Shown here: piece after piece, positions 55,960-64,000 of the stretch
Layout: every line of letters starts with the position of its first letter
Position numbering within the stretch: position 1 is the stretch's first letter
NCBI GenBank assembly: GCA_009837395.1
Contig: VXTP01000005.1
Span: 62,001 to 126,000 of the forward strand
From: Gemmatimonadota bacterium
GTDB lineage: Bacteria > JAAXHH01
DNA length: 64,000 nucleotides
Direction: 5' to 3'
Notes under the pieces: generated by a model
Told to the model about the DNA's origin: nothing
The model's input: the letters and a program-made list of their open reading frames with translations, nothing else
Databases searched by the model: none
Program-made: the position numbers and the translations under genes

Positions 55960-58821
55960 ATGTCCATACGCCATAAACCGGGTTTGATCGAATCGCTGGC
56001 CGAGAAGATCGGCCTGATCCCCAACCTGCACGAAGAGGACGGACCGGATCTCCCGAGTCTGACCGAAGGCGGCGCGCTCACGGACTACCCGCCGCCGGAC
56101 CAGTGGGACGACTGGGTGGAGTACGAGGCCCAGGACTGGCCGCGGCAGCAGCCCAAACGCTACATGGTAGTGCCCACGGCCTGCTTCAACTGCGAAGCCG
56201 GATGCGGCATGCTCAGCTATGTGGACAAGGAGACGATGGAGGTCCGCAAGTTCGAGGGCAATCCCTACCACCCGGCCAGCCGGGGACGCAATTGCGCCAA
56301 GGGCCCGGCGACCATCAACCAGATCCGCGACACCGACCGCATCCTCTATCCCGTGCGCCGGTCGGGCGCCCGGGGCAGCGGCGAGTGGGAACGGGTGTCC
56401 TGGGACGACGCACTGGACGACATCGCAGGGCGGATTCGCGAACGGCTGCAACAGGGCGCGAACAACGAAATCGCCTACCACGTGGGCCGACCCGGCGCCG
56501 AGGGCTACATCGACCGGGTGCTCAAGGCCTGGGGCGTGGACGGACACAACAGCCACACCAATATCTGCTCGTCGGGCGCCCGGTTCGGCTATGCCCTCTG
56601 GCATTTCTTCGACAGGCCGTCGCCGGACCACGCCAACGCGCAATTCATTCTCCTCATCAGCGCCCACCTGGAATCGGGACACTACTTCAATCCCCACGCC
56701 CAGCGCATTATCGAGGGCATGATGAAGGGCGCGAAGCTCGCCGTCATGGACCCGCGTTTGTCCAATACGGCCAGCATGGCCGACCACTGGATGCCCACCT
56801 ATCCGGGCAGCGAGGCCGCGGTGCTGCTGGCCATGGCCAACGTCATCCTTCAGGACGGCCTCTACGACGGGGAGTTCATGAAGACGTGGGTCAACTGGCA
56901 GACCTACCTGGAGAAGGAACACCCGGACGGGCCGCGCACCTTCGAGCAATTCATCGAGGCGCTCAAGGCCGTCTACCGCGAATACACCCCCGAGTTCGCC
57001 GAACAGGAGAGCGGCGTGCCGGCGGCGCAGATCGTGGAGATCGCCCGCCAGATCGGCCGAGCGGGGTCGCGGTTCGCCACCCACAACTGGCGCAGCGCGG
57101 GCAGCGGCAACGCAGGCGGCTGGGCCGTGGCGCGGTGCCTGCACTTCCTGAACGTGCTTACCGGCAGCGTCGGCACGGAGGGCGGGACCTCGCCGAGCGG
57201 GTGGAACAAGTTCAAGCCCAACGTTTTCGACCATCCCCCGGACCAGAAGTTCTGGAACGAACTGCATTTCCCGAAAGAGTACCCCCTCTCCCATTACGAG
57301 ATGAGCTTTCTCCTGCCTCATTTCCTGAAAGAAGGGCGCGGCAAGCTGGCCGTGTACTTCACCCGGGTGTTCAATCCCGTGTGGACCTACCCCGACGGGT
57401 TCACCTGGGTCGAGGCGCTGCGCGACGAGGAGAAGGTTGGGCTGCACGCGGCCCTGACGCCCACGTGGAACGAGACGGCCTATCTCGCCGACTACGTGCT
57501 GCCCATGGGTCACGCCAGCGAGCGCCACGACATCATTAGCTACGAGACCCACTCGGGCACCTGGATCGGTTTCCGCCAGCCCGTCCTGCGCGAGGCGCGG
57601 CGGCGCATGGGCGATCCGGTGACCTTCACCTACGAGGCCAACCCGGGCGAGGTGTGGGAAGAGGACGAGTTCTGGATCGAGCTGTCCTGGCGCATCGATC
57701 CCGACGGCAGCCTGGGGATCAGGGACCATTTCATCTCGCCCTACCGGCCCGGCGAGAAGATCACCGTCGACGAATACTACCGGTACATCTTCGACCACGT
57801 GGACGGTTTGCCCGAGGCCGCGGCCACAGAAGGGCTGTCCACCCTGGACTACATGCGCAAGTACGGCGCCTTCGAGGTGGAGAAGACGGCCTACGCGAAG
57901 CACCTCAAGAAACTGGATGACGAGGCCGTCGCGGGCGCCGAGGTCGATCCGGAGACGAATACCCTGGTCGCCGACGGCAAGACCGTGGGCGTCATGGTGG
58001 ACGGCGCGCCGCGTGCGGGTTTTCCCACGCCGTCGCTCAAACAGGAATTCTACTCCCAGACCATGGTAGACTGGGGCTGGCCGGAGTACGCCATACCCAC
58101 CTACATCAAGAGCCACGTGCACCCCGACGAGCTCGACCGCGACAACGGCGAGTTCCCGCTGGTGCCCACCTTCCGGCTGCCCACGCTGATCCACTCGAGG
58201 TCGGGCAACGCCAAGTGGCTCAACGAGATCTCCAACCGCAACCCCGTGTGGATGCACCGGCAGGACGCCGACCGGATGGGCATCACCACGGGCGACCTGG
58301 TCCGGGTAACCACCGAGATCGGCCATTTCGTGGACCGCGTCTGGGTCACCGAGGCCATGAAGCCCGGCGTGGTCGCCTGTTCCCACCACCTGGGCCGCTG
58401 GCGGCGCAAGCAGGACGCGGACGGCAACCGCTGGTCGGTCAACCTGGTGGATATCCAGGAGGCGGACGGCGGCAAGTGGCGCATGAAAGTGATGGACGGC
58501 ATCCGGCCCTACGAAAGCGCCGACCGCGACTCCTCCCGCATCTTCTGGCGGGATGGCGGCGTGCACCAGAACATCACCTTCCCCGTGCACCCCGACCCGA
58601 TAAGCGGAATGCACTGCTGGCACCAGAAGGTCCAGATCGAAAAGGCCCGCGAAGAGGACGCCTACGGGGACGTGATGGTGGATACGGAGAAGTCCTTCGA
58701 GGTGTACCGCGAATGGCTGGCACGGACGCGCCCCGCGCCCGGTCCGGGCGGACTGCGCCGGCCTCTCTGGCTCAACCGCCCCCTGCGTCCGGCGGAAGAA
58801 ACCTACTACCTGCCCGAGTAA
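55960..58821 (+). CDS. Molybdopterin-dependent oxidoreductase catalytic subunit (DMSO reductase family)
   Basis: The 953-residue protein has a 4Fe-4S motif with Cys75, 78, 82 and 112 (ACFNCEAGCGML...GRNCAKGP). The molybdenum-ligand region is THTNICSSGARFG, with Cys203 the probable Mo ligand. Mo-bis-MGD binding motifs (SHTNICSSG, HLESGHYFNPHAQR, GSEAAVLLAM) continue through the body, and the C-terminal domain contains VWMHRQDADRMGITTGDLVRV. There is no Tat signal at the N-terminus. The fused FeS/NrfD subunit is directly upstream. It reduces or oxidises an unknown anion or organic compound using the quinone pool. Confidence 0.92.
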   Translation: MSIRHKPGLIESLAEKIGLIPNLHEEDGPDLPSLTEGGALTDYPPPDQWDDWVEYEAQDWPRQQPKRYMVVPTACFNCEAGCGMLSYVDKETMEVRKFEGNPYHPASRGRNCAKGPATINQIRDTDRILYPVRRSGARGSGEWERVSWDDALDDIAGRIRERLQQGANNEIAYHVGRPGAEGYIDRVLKAWGVDGHNSHTNICSSGARFGYALWHFFDRPSPDHANAQFILLISAHLESGHYFNPHAQRIIEGMMKGAKLAVMDPRLSNTASMADHWMPTYPGSEAAVLLAMANVILQDGLYDGEFMKTWVNWQTYLEKEHPDGPRTFEQFIEALKAVYREYTPEFAEQESGVPAAQIVEIARQIGRAGSRFATHNWRSAGSGNAGGWAVARCLHFLNVLTGSVGTEGGTSPSGWNKFKPNVFDHPPDQKFWNELHFPKEYPLSHYEMSFLLPHFLKEGRGKLAVYFTRVFNPVWTYPDGFTWVEALRDEEKVGLHAALTPTWNETAYLADYVLPMGHASERHDIISYETHSGTWIGFRQPVLREARRRMGDPVTFTYEANPGEVWEEDEFWIELSWRIDPDGSLGIRDHFISPYRPGEKITVDEYYRYIFDHVDGLPEAAATEGLSTLDYMRKYGAFEVEKTAYAKHLKKLDDEAVAGAEVDPETNTLVADGKTVGVMVDGAPRAGFPTPSLKQEFYSQTMVDWGWPEYAIPTYIKSHVHPDELDRDNGEFPLVPTFRLPTLIHSRSGNAKWLNEISNRNPVWMHRQDADRMGITTGDLVRVTTEIGHFVDRVWVTEAMKPGVVACSHHLGRWRRKQDADGNRWSVNLVDIQEADGGKWRMKVMDGIRPYESADRDSSRIFWRDGGVHQNITFPVHPDPISGMHCWHQKVQIEKAREEDAYGDVMVDTEKSFEVYREWLARTRPAPGPGGLRRPLWLNRPLRPAEETYYLPE

Positions 58822-58844
58822 TCCCGCATTTGCCTTACGCTTCC

Positions 58845-59756
58845 TTACGCTTCCCGCAGGACGTTCCGGACCGCGGAGCACACCGCCTCGTCGGCCGCCG
58901 GCATAGCGCCGGTCTGGGACGCGACCCAGGCGCCGAACCGGTTGGCGGCTTCGCTCACCCGTTCTAACGGCACGCCGCGCAGGTACCCGCTGGCCAGGAC
59001 CGCGGTGAAGGCGTCGCCGGCGCCGATGGTGTCCACCACGTCTATCGGCACGCCCGGGTGTGCCACGGTCTCCGACGCGGTGACCAGAAGGCTGCCTTCC
59101 GCGCCGCGGGTGACGCAGACCACTTCCAGCTCATAGTGCTCGCGTAGCTGCCGCGCCATGGTCTCGAGATCTGCACCGCCGAGGTCCAACAGGGGACAGA
59201 CCGTGCGTAATTCCTCGTCGTTCAGTTTGGCGATGTGGGCGTGCTGGAAGGAATCGTGCAGCAGGGCCGGGGCGTACCGGTCCTGCCGCAGGTTCACGTC
59301 GAAGAGGCGAAGTGCGGAGGGCCCCAGGGCCTCGAGGAACGCCGTGACCGCGGTCGTCGAAGCCGCCTGGTGACGGCACACCGACCCGAAGCACACGGCA
59401 TCTGCCCGGGCAGCCAGTACCGCCCAGCCGGGCGTCCACGCCATGTGCTCCCAGGCGACACGGCCGTTGATCGTGAATTCGGGCTGCCCGTCCGGTCCGA
59501 GGGCGACGTCGACCGTCCCGGTGGGAAAGACGTCGTCCCGCTGTATCGCGTCGAAGGACAGGCCGAGACCGGCGATGCGGTCCACGGCCCGGTCCCCGAG
59601 GTCGTCCCGGCCGACCCGGCTCGCTACGATGCCCTCTTCACCCAGGAGGGACGCGAAGTAGGCGAAGTTCGCCGGGGCGCCGCCGAGTTGGGGGCCCGAC
59701 GGCAGGTTGTCCCAGAGCAGTTCACCCAGGCCGACGATGACGGAGCGGTTTTTTAT
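58845..59756 (-). CDS. PfkB-family carbohydrate kinase, no standard start codon
   Basis: The intact family sequence continues upstream of GTG 59585 into SVIVGLGELLWDNLPSGPQLGGAPANFAYFASLLGEEGIVASRVGRDDLGD, so the start must lie at about 59756. There the frame has ATA, not ATG, overlapping the TAA stop of the upstream gene as ATAA. The N-terminal GGAPANFA is the substrate-side PfkB motif and DTIGAGDAFTAVLASG the catalytic signature. It is 303 residues if ATA is used. It would phosphorylate a sugar (fructokinase-like); substrate unknown. GGAG five bases before ATA fits initiation there. Alternatively the gene is non-functional or an assembly error is present. Confidence 0.8.
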   Translation of the reverse strand: MKNRSVIVGLGELLWDNLPSGPQLGGAPANFAYFASLLGEEGIVASRVGRDDLGDRAVDRIAGLGLSFDAIQRDDVFPTGTVDVALGPDGQPEFTINGRVAWEHMAWTPGWAVLAARADAVCFGSVCRHQAASTTAVTAFLEALGPSALRLFDVNLRQDRYAPALLHDSFQHAHIAKLNDEELRTVCPLLDLGGADLETMARQLREHYELEVVCVTRGAEGSLLVTASETVAHPGVPIDVVDTIGAGDAFTAVLASGYLRGVPLERVSEAANRFGAWVASQTGAMPAADEAVCSAVRNVLREA

Positions 59757-60709
59757 TTTAACTCCACCTCGATCGTGCCGAGGGTCGTGAAATTCATCAC
59801 GGCCTTGCTGCCGGCGCCCATGCGGGGCGGCGGGAAGACCGTTCCGGTGATCACCACGTCCCCCGCCCGGAGGTATTCGTCGCTGTAAGTGGTCAACTCG
59901 TTGGCCAGCCAGGTCAGCGCTTCCAGGGGGTCCACGCCCATGTTCATGGTGGCCAGGGCGGAGGCTCTTTCCTCGTCGTCGATCACCACGGTCGCGGTTT
60001 CCTTCGTGAAATCCATCTCGGAGAGGGGCACGCGCGTCTCACCCAGGATGATGCCCACGTGGAAGACATTGCCGGTGACGTCATGGTCGCGCGTGGACGG
60101 ATTCTCCTCGGTTCCGTTCGTCCACGTGGATAGCAGCTCGATCACGCCAACCACCGAGGTGACGGCATCGCCGACCTGCTCACGGGTCAAGTCCGGGCCG
60201 GGGAGATCCTCACCGATCAAGAAGGCGAACTCGCCTTCCACGGTCGCCGAGTCGGGCACGAAGGACGAGGCCTCTACAGGCACACCCGGCTCAAACACGT
60301 TCGACGCCATGATGTGTCCGTAAATGGGATCCAGCGTGGCCGGGTCCTCGGGCATGCGGGAGAACCCGATCTTCCAGCCGACGCGCTCTTCGGTCTTCAG
60401 CTTCTCGGCCAGGATGTCCGCCTGGATGTCGTAGGCGGTCTGACGGTCCATGTCGGGGAAGTTGACCGCCATAGCCTCGGTATTGATCTTCTTCCGCTCC
60501 GCCTCCAGCAGATGGGCGACGATGGCGGCCCGGTCCGAGTCGGGCGTCAGGGTCGTGGTGAGGACGTCGGCGTCGGCCGCGGTATCAGCGTCGGCCGCGG
60601 TATCAGCGTCGGCCGCGGGTGCTTCCGTCTGATCTTCCGAGGCCGCGCAGGCCGACAACATGGTCACCAATGCGCCACTTACGAGTATTGCCATCAGATT
60701 CCGGTACAT
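59753..60709 (-). CDS. Hydratase/FAH-like (MhpD family) enzyme with lipoprotein signal
   Basis: The N-terminus MYRNLMAILVSGALVTMLSAC is a lipoprotein signal, followed by an Ala/Asp repeat (ADADTAADADTAADAD). The rest matches 2-keto-4-pentenoate hydratase/4-oxalocrotonate decarboxylase (MhpD): WKIGFSRMPEDP, EGEFAFLIGEDLPG with paired Glu metal ligands, GVIELLSTW and GDVVITGTVFPP. Such enzymes are normally cytoplasmic; export is unusual. 318 residues. Its TAA overlaps the probable start of the kinase gene. A membrane protein is 34 bases upstream. Confidence 0.85.
   Translation of the reverse strand: MYRNLMAILVSGALVTMLSACAASEDQTEAPAADADTAADADTAADADVLTTTLTPDSDRAAIVAHLLEAERKKINTEAMAVNFPDMDRQTAYDIQADILAEKLKTEERVGWKIGFSRMPEDPATLDPIYGHIMASNVFEPGVPVEASSFVPDSATVEGEFAFLIGEDLPGPDLTREQVGDAVTSVVGVIELLSTWTNGTEENPSTRDHDVTGNVFHVGIILGETRVPLSEMDFTKETATVVIDDEERASALATMNMGVDPLEALTWLANELTTYSDEYLRAGDVVITGTVFPPPRMGAGSKAVMNFTTLGTIEVELK
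60560..60620 (-). repeat. In-frame 18-base tandem repeat
   Basis: The unit gcggtatcagcgtcggcc occurs about three times and encodes the Asp-Thr-Ala-Ala-Asp-Ala repeat after the lipobox of the hydratase-like enzyme. Confidence 0.9.
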
Positions 60710-60743
60710 AATGACTCCTGTAAAATAGGTAAATCAGGAAGGA

Positions 60744-61322
60744 TCACTGAAGTATCCCGATGATGGAGAACGCCAGGACGAGAAGGAACGCGGCCGACAA
60801 CACCCCGGTCAACCACCGCTTTTCGGGCTGGCGAACCCAGTAGAACACGATAAAGGAAAAGAAAAGCGCCTGGGCCAGGGTCTCGATGCTGCCGCCGCCG
60901 AACTGCGAGCCGAAGGGAATCGTGGTATAGATCAGGCCTTCTATGGAACCCGGTGCCGGACCGAACGTACTCAGCATCCCCACCACGACCAGGACCACCC
61001 AGATGGTCAGCCAGCCGTAGGTCCGGCCGAAGTACTCGCGGCGCAGCAGGTAGAACACCACGCCGAACAACACCCCCCGTATGGGCTGAAAGAGCGGTCC
61101 GGCCATCAGGACCGGATCGTCCATGCGCTTCATGTAGACGTTGAAGACCGGTTCGTCCCAGAGCGACTGGTAGTCGAAAAACGCGTAGGCCAGCGCACCG
61201 GCGACGAAATACGTCACGGTATGCACGACCGTCGTTTTCGTGACGATCGCCGCCAGCTTCAGTTGAGAGGCTTGAACCAATCTCCGCTCCTGAGACCACG
61301 CCCGAATCCAGGACGGCGGCAT
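60744..61322 (-). CDS. Hypothetical membrane protein, 192 aa
   Basis: Four or five hydrophobic segments: IVTKTTVVHTVTYFVAGALAYAFF, PIRGVLFGVVFYLL, WLTIWVVLVVVGML, TLAQALFFSFIVFYWV and GVLSAAFLLVLAFSIIGIL. The first loop contains DDPVLMAGPLFQPIRG. No family recognised. It is transcribed with the lipoprotein enzyme and kinase genes downstream (34-base gap). Function unknown; perhaps a small integral membrane regulator. The start ATG 61322 has no strong ribosome site. Confidence 0.7.
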   Translation of the reverse strand: MPPSWIRAWSQERRLVQASQLKLAAIVTKTTVVHTVTYFVAGALAYAFFDYQSLWDEPVFNVYMKRMDDPVLMAGPLFQPIRGVLFGVVFYLLRREYFGRTYGWLTIWVVLVVVGMLSTFGPAPGSIEGLIYTTIPFGSQFGGGSIETLAQALFFSFIVFYWVRQPEKRWLTGVLSAAFLLVLAFSIIGILQ

Positions 61323-61546
61323 GCTCCGGAACGGCTCCGGGGTACACGGCGACCGTAATCTCCGGCAACGTGACGGCGGTAACTCCGGACACCACTACGT
61401 CGATATGTGGAGTTTATACATAACATGCCCTCTGTCAAGTCTTTACCCTTGATCTGGAACCGATCGAAAAGTACTATTTCACGCATACCTTACTGACAAA
61501 CGCACGACGACCGCGACCCGTCAATTCAATCCGCAAGGAGCGATCC
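61323..61546. promoter_or_regulatory. Divergent intergenic region, membrane protein / M42 peptidase
   Basis: These 224 bases separate divergent genes and should hold both promoters. The middle is AT-rich. AAGGAG lies just before ATG 61547. No operator could be assigned. Confidence 0.4.
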
Positions 61547-62614
61547 ATGTCCGCCGAAGACCACCTCGTTTCGCTGCTCCAGGAACTCGTTTACGCCCGG
61601 GGGCCATCCGGCCAGGAAGACGAGGTGCGGGCGGTCTGCGAACGGGAACTGCAGTCCCTGTGCGACGAGACCCGGGTCGACGCCGCCGGCAACGTCATCG
61701 GCCTGCTGAAGGGCGCCTCGCCGGACGCCCCGGTGATCCGCGTGATGGCCCACCTGGACGAACTGGCCATGGTCGTCAAGCGCGTCAACGAGGACGGCAC
61801 GCTCCGGGTCAATCCCCTCGGGGGCATCTATCCCGCCAATTTCGGGCAGGGCCCCGTGGAAATCCTTGCGGACAGCGACATCGTTCCGGGCGTCCTGTCC
61901 GTCGGCCCGCAGCACACGACGGCCGACTCCGCGCGGATCTGGGAAACCAAGGCCAGGGGCGGGAACGTGGCCATGGACTGGAAGCACGTGTACGTCTTCA
62001 CGCGCATGACGGCGGCGCAGCTCAAGGAGGCGGGGGTCCATGCCGGTACGCGCGTCGTCATCGCCCAATCGCGGCGCGCTTTCTGGGAAATCGAAGACTG
62101 CATCGGCGGGTATTTCATGGACAACCGGGCGGCCATCGCCATCGCCATTGGCGCGGCCGTGAGCATGAGGGACCACGGCGTCCGGCCCGCGGGCGATGCC
62201 TACCTGGTGATGACCACCTGCGAGGAGATCGGCGGCCACGGCGCCGCCTATGCCGCGCGGTCCCTGCCCGGCGAGGTATCCCTGGCCGTGGATTCCGGCC
62301 CGGCCTGCGAGGAATACGGCGTGGCGCTCTCCGACGAACCCATCGTGGTCTACGGCGACGGAGGGGGACTCTACGACAAGGCCGTCGCGGACCGCCTGCT
62401 GGCGTGCGGACGGGCGTTGGACATGGACCCCCAGTGCGCGTACTGGCAGAGCTACGCCTCGGACGCCACCATGGCCAAGTCCATGGGGCAGACGCCCCAG
62501 GCCGGCCTGCTGTGCATCCCCACGGAGAACACCCACGGTTTCGAGATCATACCCCGCAACAGTCTGGTCCGGTGCGCCGCCCTGCTGGCGGCCTACCTGG
62601 AAAAACCGGAGTAA
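61547..62614 (+). CDS. M42-family metallo-aminopeptidase
   Basis: The 355-residue protein opens with VYARGPSGQEDEVR. Metal ligands are His69-x-Asp71 (MAHLDEL), Asp in FMDNRAA, Glu-Glu in CEEIGGHG, Asp in AVDSGP and a C-terminal His in ENTHGFE. These are the two-metal ligands and the catalytic Glu of M42 peptidases (PepA/TET type), which trim peptides from the N-terminus as large oligomers. ATG 61547 follows AAGGAG. It is 22 bases from the enolase-type gene, so the two may share a transcript. Confidence 0.92.
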   Translation: MSAEDHLVSLLQELVYARGPSGQEDEVRAVCERELQSLCDETRVDAAGNVIGLLKGASPDAPVIRVMAHLDELAMVVKRVNEDGTLRVNPLGGIYPANFGQGPVEILADSDIVPGVLSVGPQHTTADSARIWETKARGGNVAMDWKHVYVFTRMTAAQLKEAGVHAGTRVVIAQSRRAFWEIEDCIGGYFMDNRAAIAIAIGAAVSMRDHGVRPAGDAYLVMTTCEEIGGHGAAYAARSLPGEVSLAVDSGPACEEYGVALSDEPIVVYGDGGGLYDKAVADRLLACGRALDMDPQCAYWQSYASDATMAKSMGQTPQAGLLCIPTENTHGFEIIPRNSLVRCAALLAAYLEKPE

Positions 62615-62636
62615 CCGAGAGGAGCTTAGCATCTAC

Positions 62637-63902
62637 ATGCCCCTGAAAGTCACCAACGTGGAACGCTTCACCGTCACCGTGCCGTTCACGCAGGGACAGC
62701 GGCCCATGGCGGAGCGGACGGTGTACAACTGGTCCGTGTTCGAACTGTGCAAGGTCACCACCGACGCCGGCCTCGTGGGCTGGGGCGAGACCATCGTCCA
62801 CTACATCCACTCAAGGGTGACCGACCAGAGCGTGCAGCGCGTCATGGGAAAGAGCCCGGCGGACTTCATGCAGGACGATACGATCGGCGCCGGACTGCAG
62901 ATGGCCCTCTACGACGTGGTGGGCAAGGCGCTCGAGGTCCCCTGTCACAAGCTCCTGGGCAGCAAGGTGCGGGACTGGGTGCCCATATCCTGGTGGTCCA
63001 ACGAGGGACCGCCGGACGACTGGGTCCGCCAGGTGCGGGACGCCGTGGATAACGGGTACACGACCATCAAGCTGAAACAACGGCCCTGGCACGACATCCA
63101 CGAACAGATGACGGAAATCGACGCCAACGTGCCGCGCCACTTCCGGGTGGACCTCGACGCCAACGGCTCCATGCACAACGCCGCGGCGGCCATGCCCGTC
63201 ATGCGCGGCCTGGAGGGGTTCGAAATCGTGGCCATGTTCGAGACGCCCATACCGCAGCCCGACATCCTGGGGAACCGCCAGTTGCGGCAGGTCATCAGCC
63301 GTCCCATCGCCATGCATTTCGGTTCGCCGCCCTACATCACCGCGATCCGCGAGGCGATCTGCGACGGTTTCGTCGTCAGCGGCGGCGCCACCCGGGTGAA
63401 GTACCAGGGCATCCTCAGCGCGGAGGCCAACATGCCCTTCTGGCTCCAGATGGTCGGCAACGGACTCACCACCACCTGGGCTGCCCATCTCGGCGCCGTG
63501 CTCACCCATGCCACCTGGCCCGCCATCACCTGCATCAACCTATACCGCCACCACCTGCTAAAAACCCCCATCGAGGTCGTGGGCGGCTTCCACCGCGTCC
63601 CCGACGGCCCCGGGCTGGGTGTCGAAGTGGACGAAGAGGCCATGCACGGCTTCCTCGTCCCCGATGACGTGATGAGGCCCTTTCTCGACCGGGACGAACC
63701 CTACGACTTTCCGCGCCCACGCTTCATCCGCACGGCGGTGTTTCCCGACGGGCATCGCGTCCATTTCGGGAATATCCGCCATGGCTGGGAGCTGGAGGCC
63801 TATACGCCCGGCATCCGAACCGAATACTGGCGGGAGGACGGCACCGCGGAGTTCGAGGACCTGTGGCGCCGCACCCGGGAGTCGCCGGTTACCGAGCATT
63901 GA
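62637..63902 (+). CDS. Enolase-superfamily protein with altered metal site
   Basis: ATG 62637 (MPLKVTNVERFTVTVPF) is chosen; 421 residues. The N-terminal capping domain and barrel match mandelate-racemase-type proteins: TTIKLKQRPW carries K-x-K, VDLDANGS the first metal Asp and MFETPIPQ the second Glu. The usual third ligand position (PIAxDE) reads PIAMHFGSP, with no acidic residue, so metal binding may be altered. The C-terminal segment (HRVPDGPGLGVEVDEEAM) is typical of the family. Substrate unknown. It follows the M42 peptidase. Confidence 0.85.
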   Translation: MPLKVTNVERFTVTVPFTQGQRPMAERTVYNWSVFELCKVTTDAGLVGWGETIVHYIHSRVTDQSVQRVMGKSPADFMQDDTIGAGLQMALYDVVGKALEVPCHKLLGSKVRDWVPISWWSNEGPPDDWVRQVRDAVDNGYTTIKLKQRPWHDIHEQMTEIDANVPRHFRVDLDANGSMHNAAAAMPVMRGLEGFEIVAMFETPIPQPDILGNRQLRQVISRPIAMHFGSPPYITAIREAICDGFVVSGGATRVKYQGILSAEANMPFWLQMVGNGLTTTWAAHLGAVLTHATWPAITCINLYRHHLLKTPIEVVGGFHRVPDGPGLGVEVDEEAMHGFLVPDDVMRPFLDRDEPYDFPRPRFIRTAVFPDGHRVHFGNIRHGWELEAYTPGIRTEYWREDGTAEFEDLWRRTRESPVTEH

Positions 63903-63992
63903 CGCGGATACCGGGGCACGCGTCAATTGCGCGACACGGCCCGAATTCCGCGACACAGCCCGAATTCAGCGACTTAGCAACGGAGCAGAACC
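63903..63992. repeat. Short intergenic region with tandem repeat
   Basis: Units of about 18 bases (gcgacacggcccgaattc and a near copy) follow the enolase-type stop. They continue the pattern of short duplications seen elsewhere in the window. Confidence 0.7.
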
Positions 63993-64000
63993 ATGAGACT
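63993..64000 (+). CDS. Possible start of the next gene, cut by window edge
   Basis: ATGAGACT at the very end follows cggagcagaacc, with GGAG at a reasonable distance. Only two codons are visible, so no identity can be given. Confidence 0.3.

Noticed and set aside
55897-58881. A 994-residue minus-strand ORF opposite the molybdoenzyme gene
   Set aside because: The codon pattern of the opposite strand explains it; the Mo enzyme on the plus strand has all expected motifs.

Overview
The window is high-GC bacterial chromosome carrying ordinary metabolic genes on both strands, interrupted by lower-GC accessory patches. I see no rRNA, tRNA, CRISPR array, transposase or phage structural gene. The gene mix (phytanoyl-CoA dioxygenase, two enolase-superfamily enzymes, CocE hydrolase, SMP-30 lactonase, M42 peptidase, DMSO-reductase-family molybdoenzyme, several lipoproteins, plant-type LRR protein) suggests an environmental, probably marine, Gram-negative heterotroph, possibly of a candidate phylum such as Latescibacterota. 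That placement is a guess from gene content.

Layout. 1-9.5 kb is a defence-type island on the minus strand: the start of an S8 protease with its AAA+ ATPase partner, an unknown 135-aa protein in AT-rich DNA, and a type III-like restriction-modification pair. The methylase gene is interrupted by one in-frame TAG. A decayed MqsA/YgiT-like remnant and a HEPN-like protein follow. 9.7-21.4 kb holds an LRR/Ig-like lipoprotein, a Kef-type antiporter, a DUF1801 protein, a HigA-like regulator coupled to a UV-damage glycosylase, two orphan ribbon-helix-helix antitoxins, a TPR protein, a PhnD-like protein, a Tat-exported amine oxidase and a PhyH dioxygenase. 21.5-27.7 kb is gltBD (glutamate synthase). 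28-31.9 kb carries a membrane-anchored Mrr-like nuclease, pgk, a GIY-YIG/DUF4357 protein and two small envelope proteins. 32-43.9 kb has a LysR regulator divergent from an IMP dehydrogenase, two HAD hydrolases, a J-domain protein, CocE, an Eis-like acetyltransferase, queE, and a coupled SMP-30/HAD/PfkB operon ahead of a DUF6694-like lipoprotein.

43.9-48.2 kb is a compact envelope-stress cluster: TAXI-type binding-protein fusion, DUF2491 (YjfK), PspA/IM30-like coiled coil, and a voltage-gated-type K+ channel. 49.8-52.8 kb is a second envelope-stress operon: ECF sigma, anti-sigma and three Spy/CpxP-like small proteins. 53-58.8 kb encodes an outer-membrane barrel, a flavin reductase, and a molybdoenzyme with a fused FeS/NrfD partner. 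58.8-61.3 kb (minus) is a PfkB kinase that appears to lack a standard start codon, a hydratase-like enzyme with a lipoprotein signal, and a membrane protein. The window ends with an M42 peptidase and an enolase-superfamily protein.

Two patterns cut across the annotation. Short tandem duplications of about 12-45 bp recur in intergenic DNA and, in frame, inside genes. Single-base lesions affect key codons (TAG in mod; ATA where the PfkB start should be). The best candidates for an under-described system are the PspA-DUF2491-channel-TAXI cluster and the S8/AAA+ pair at the left edge.
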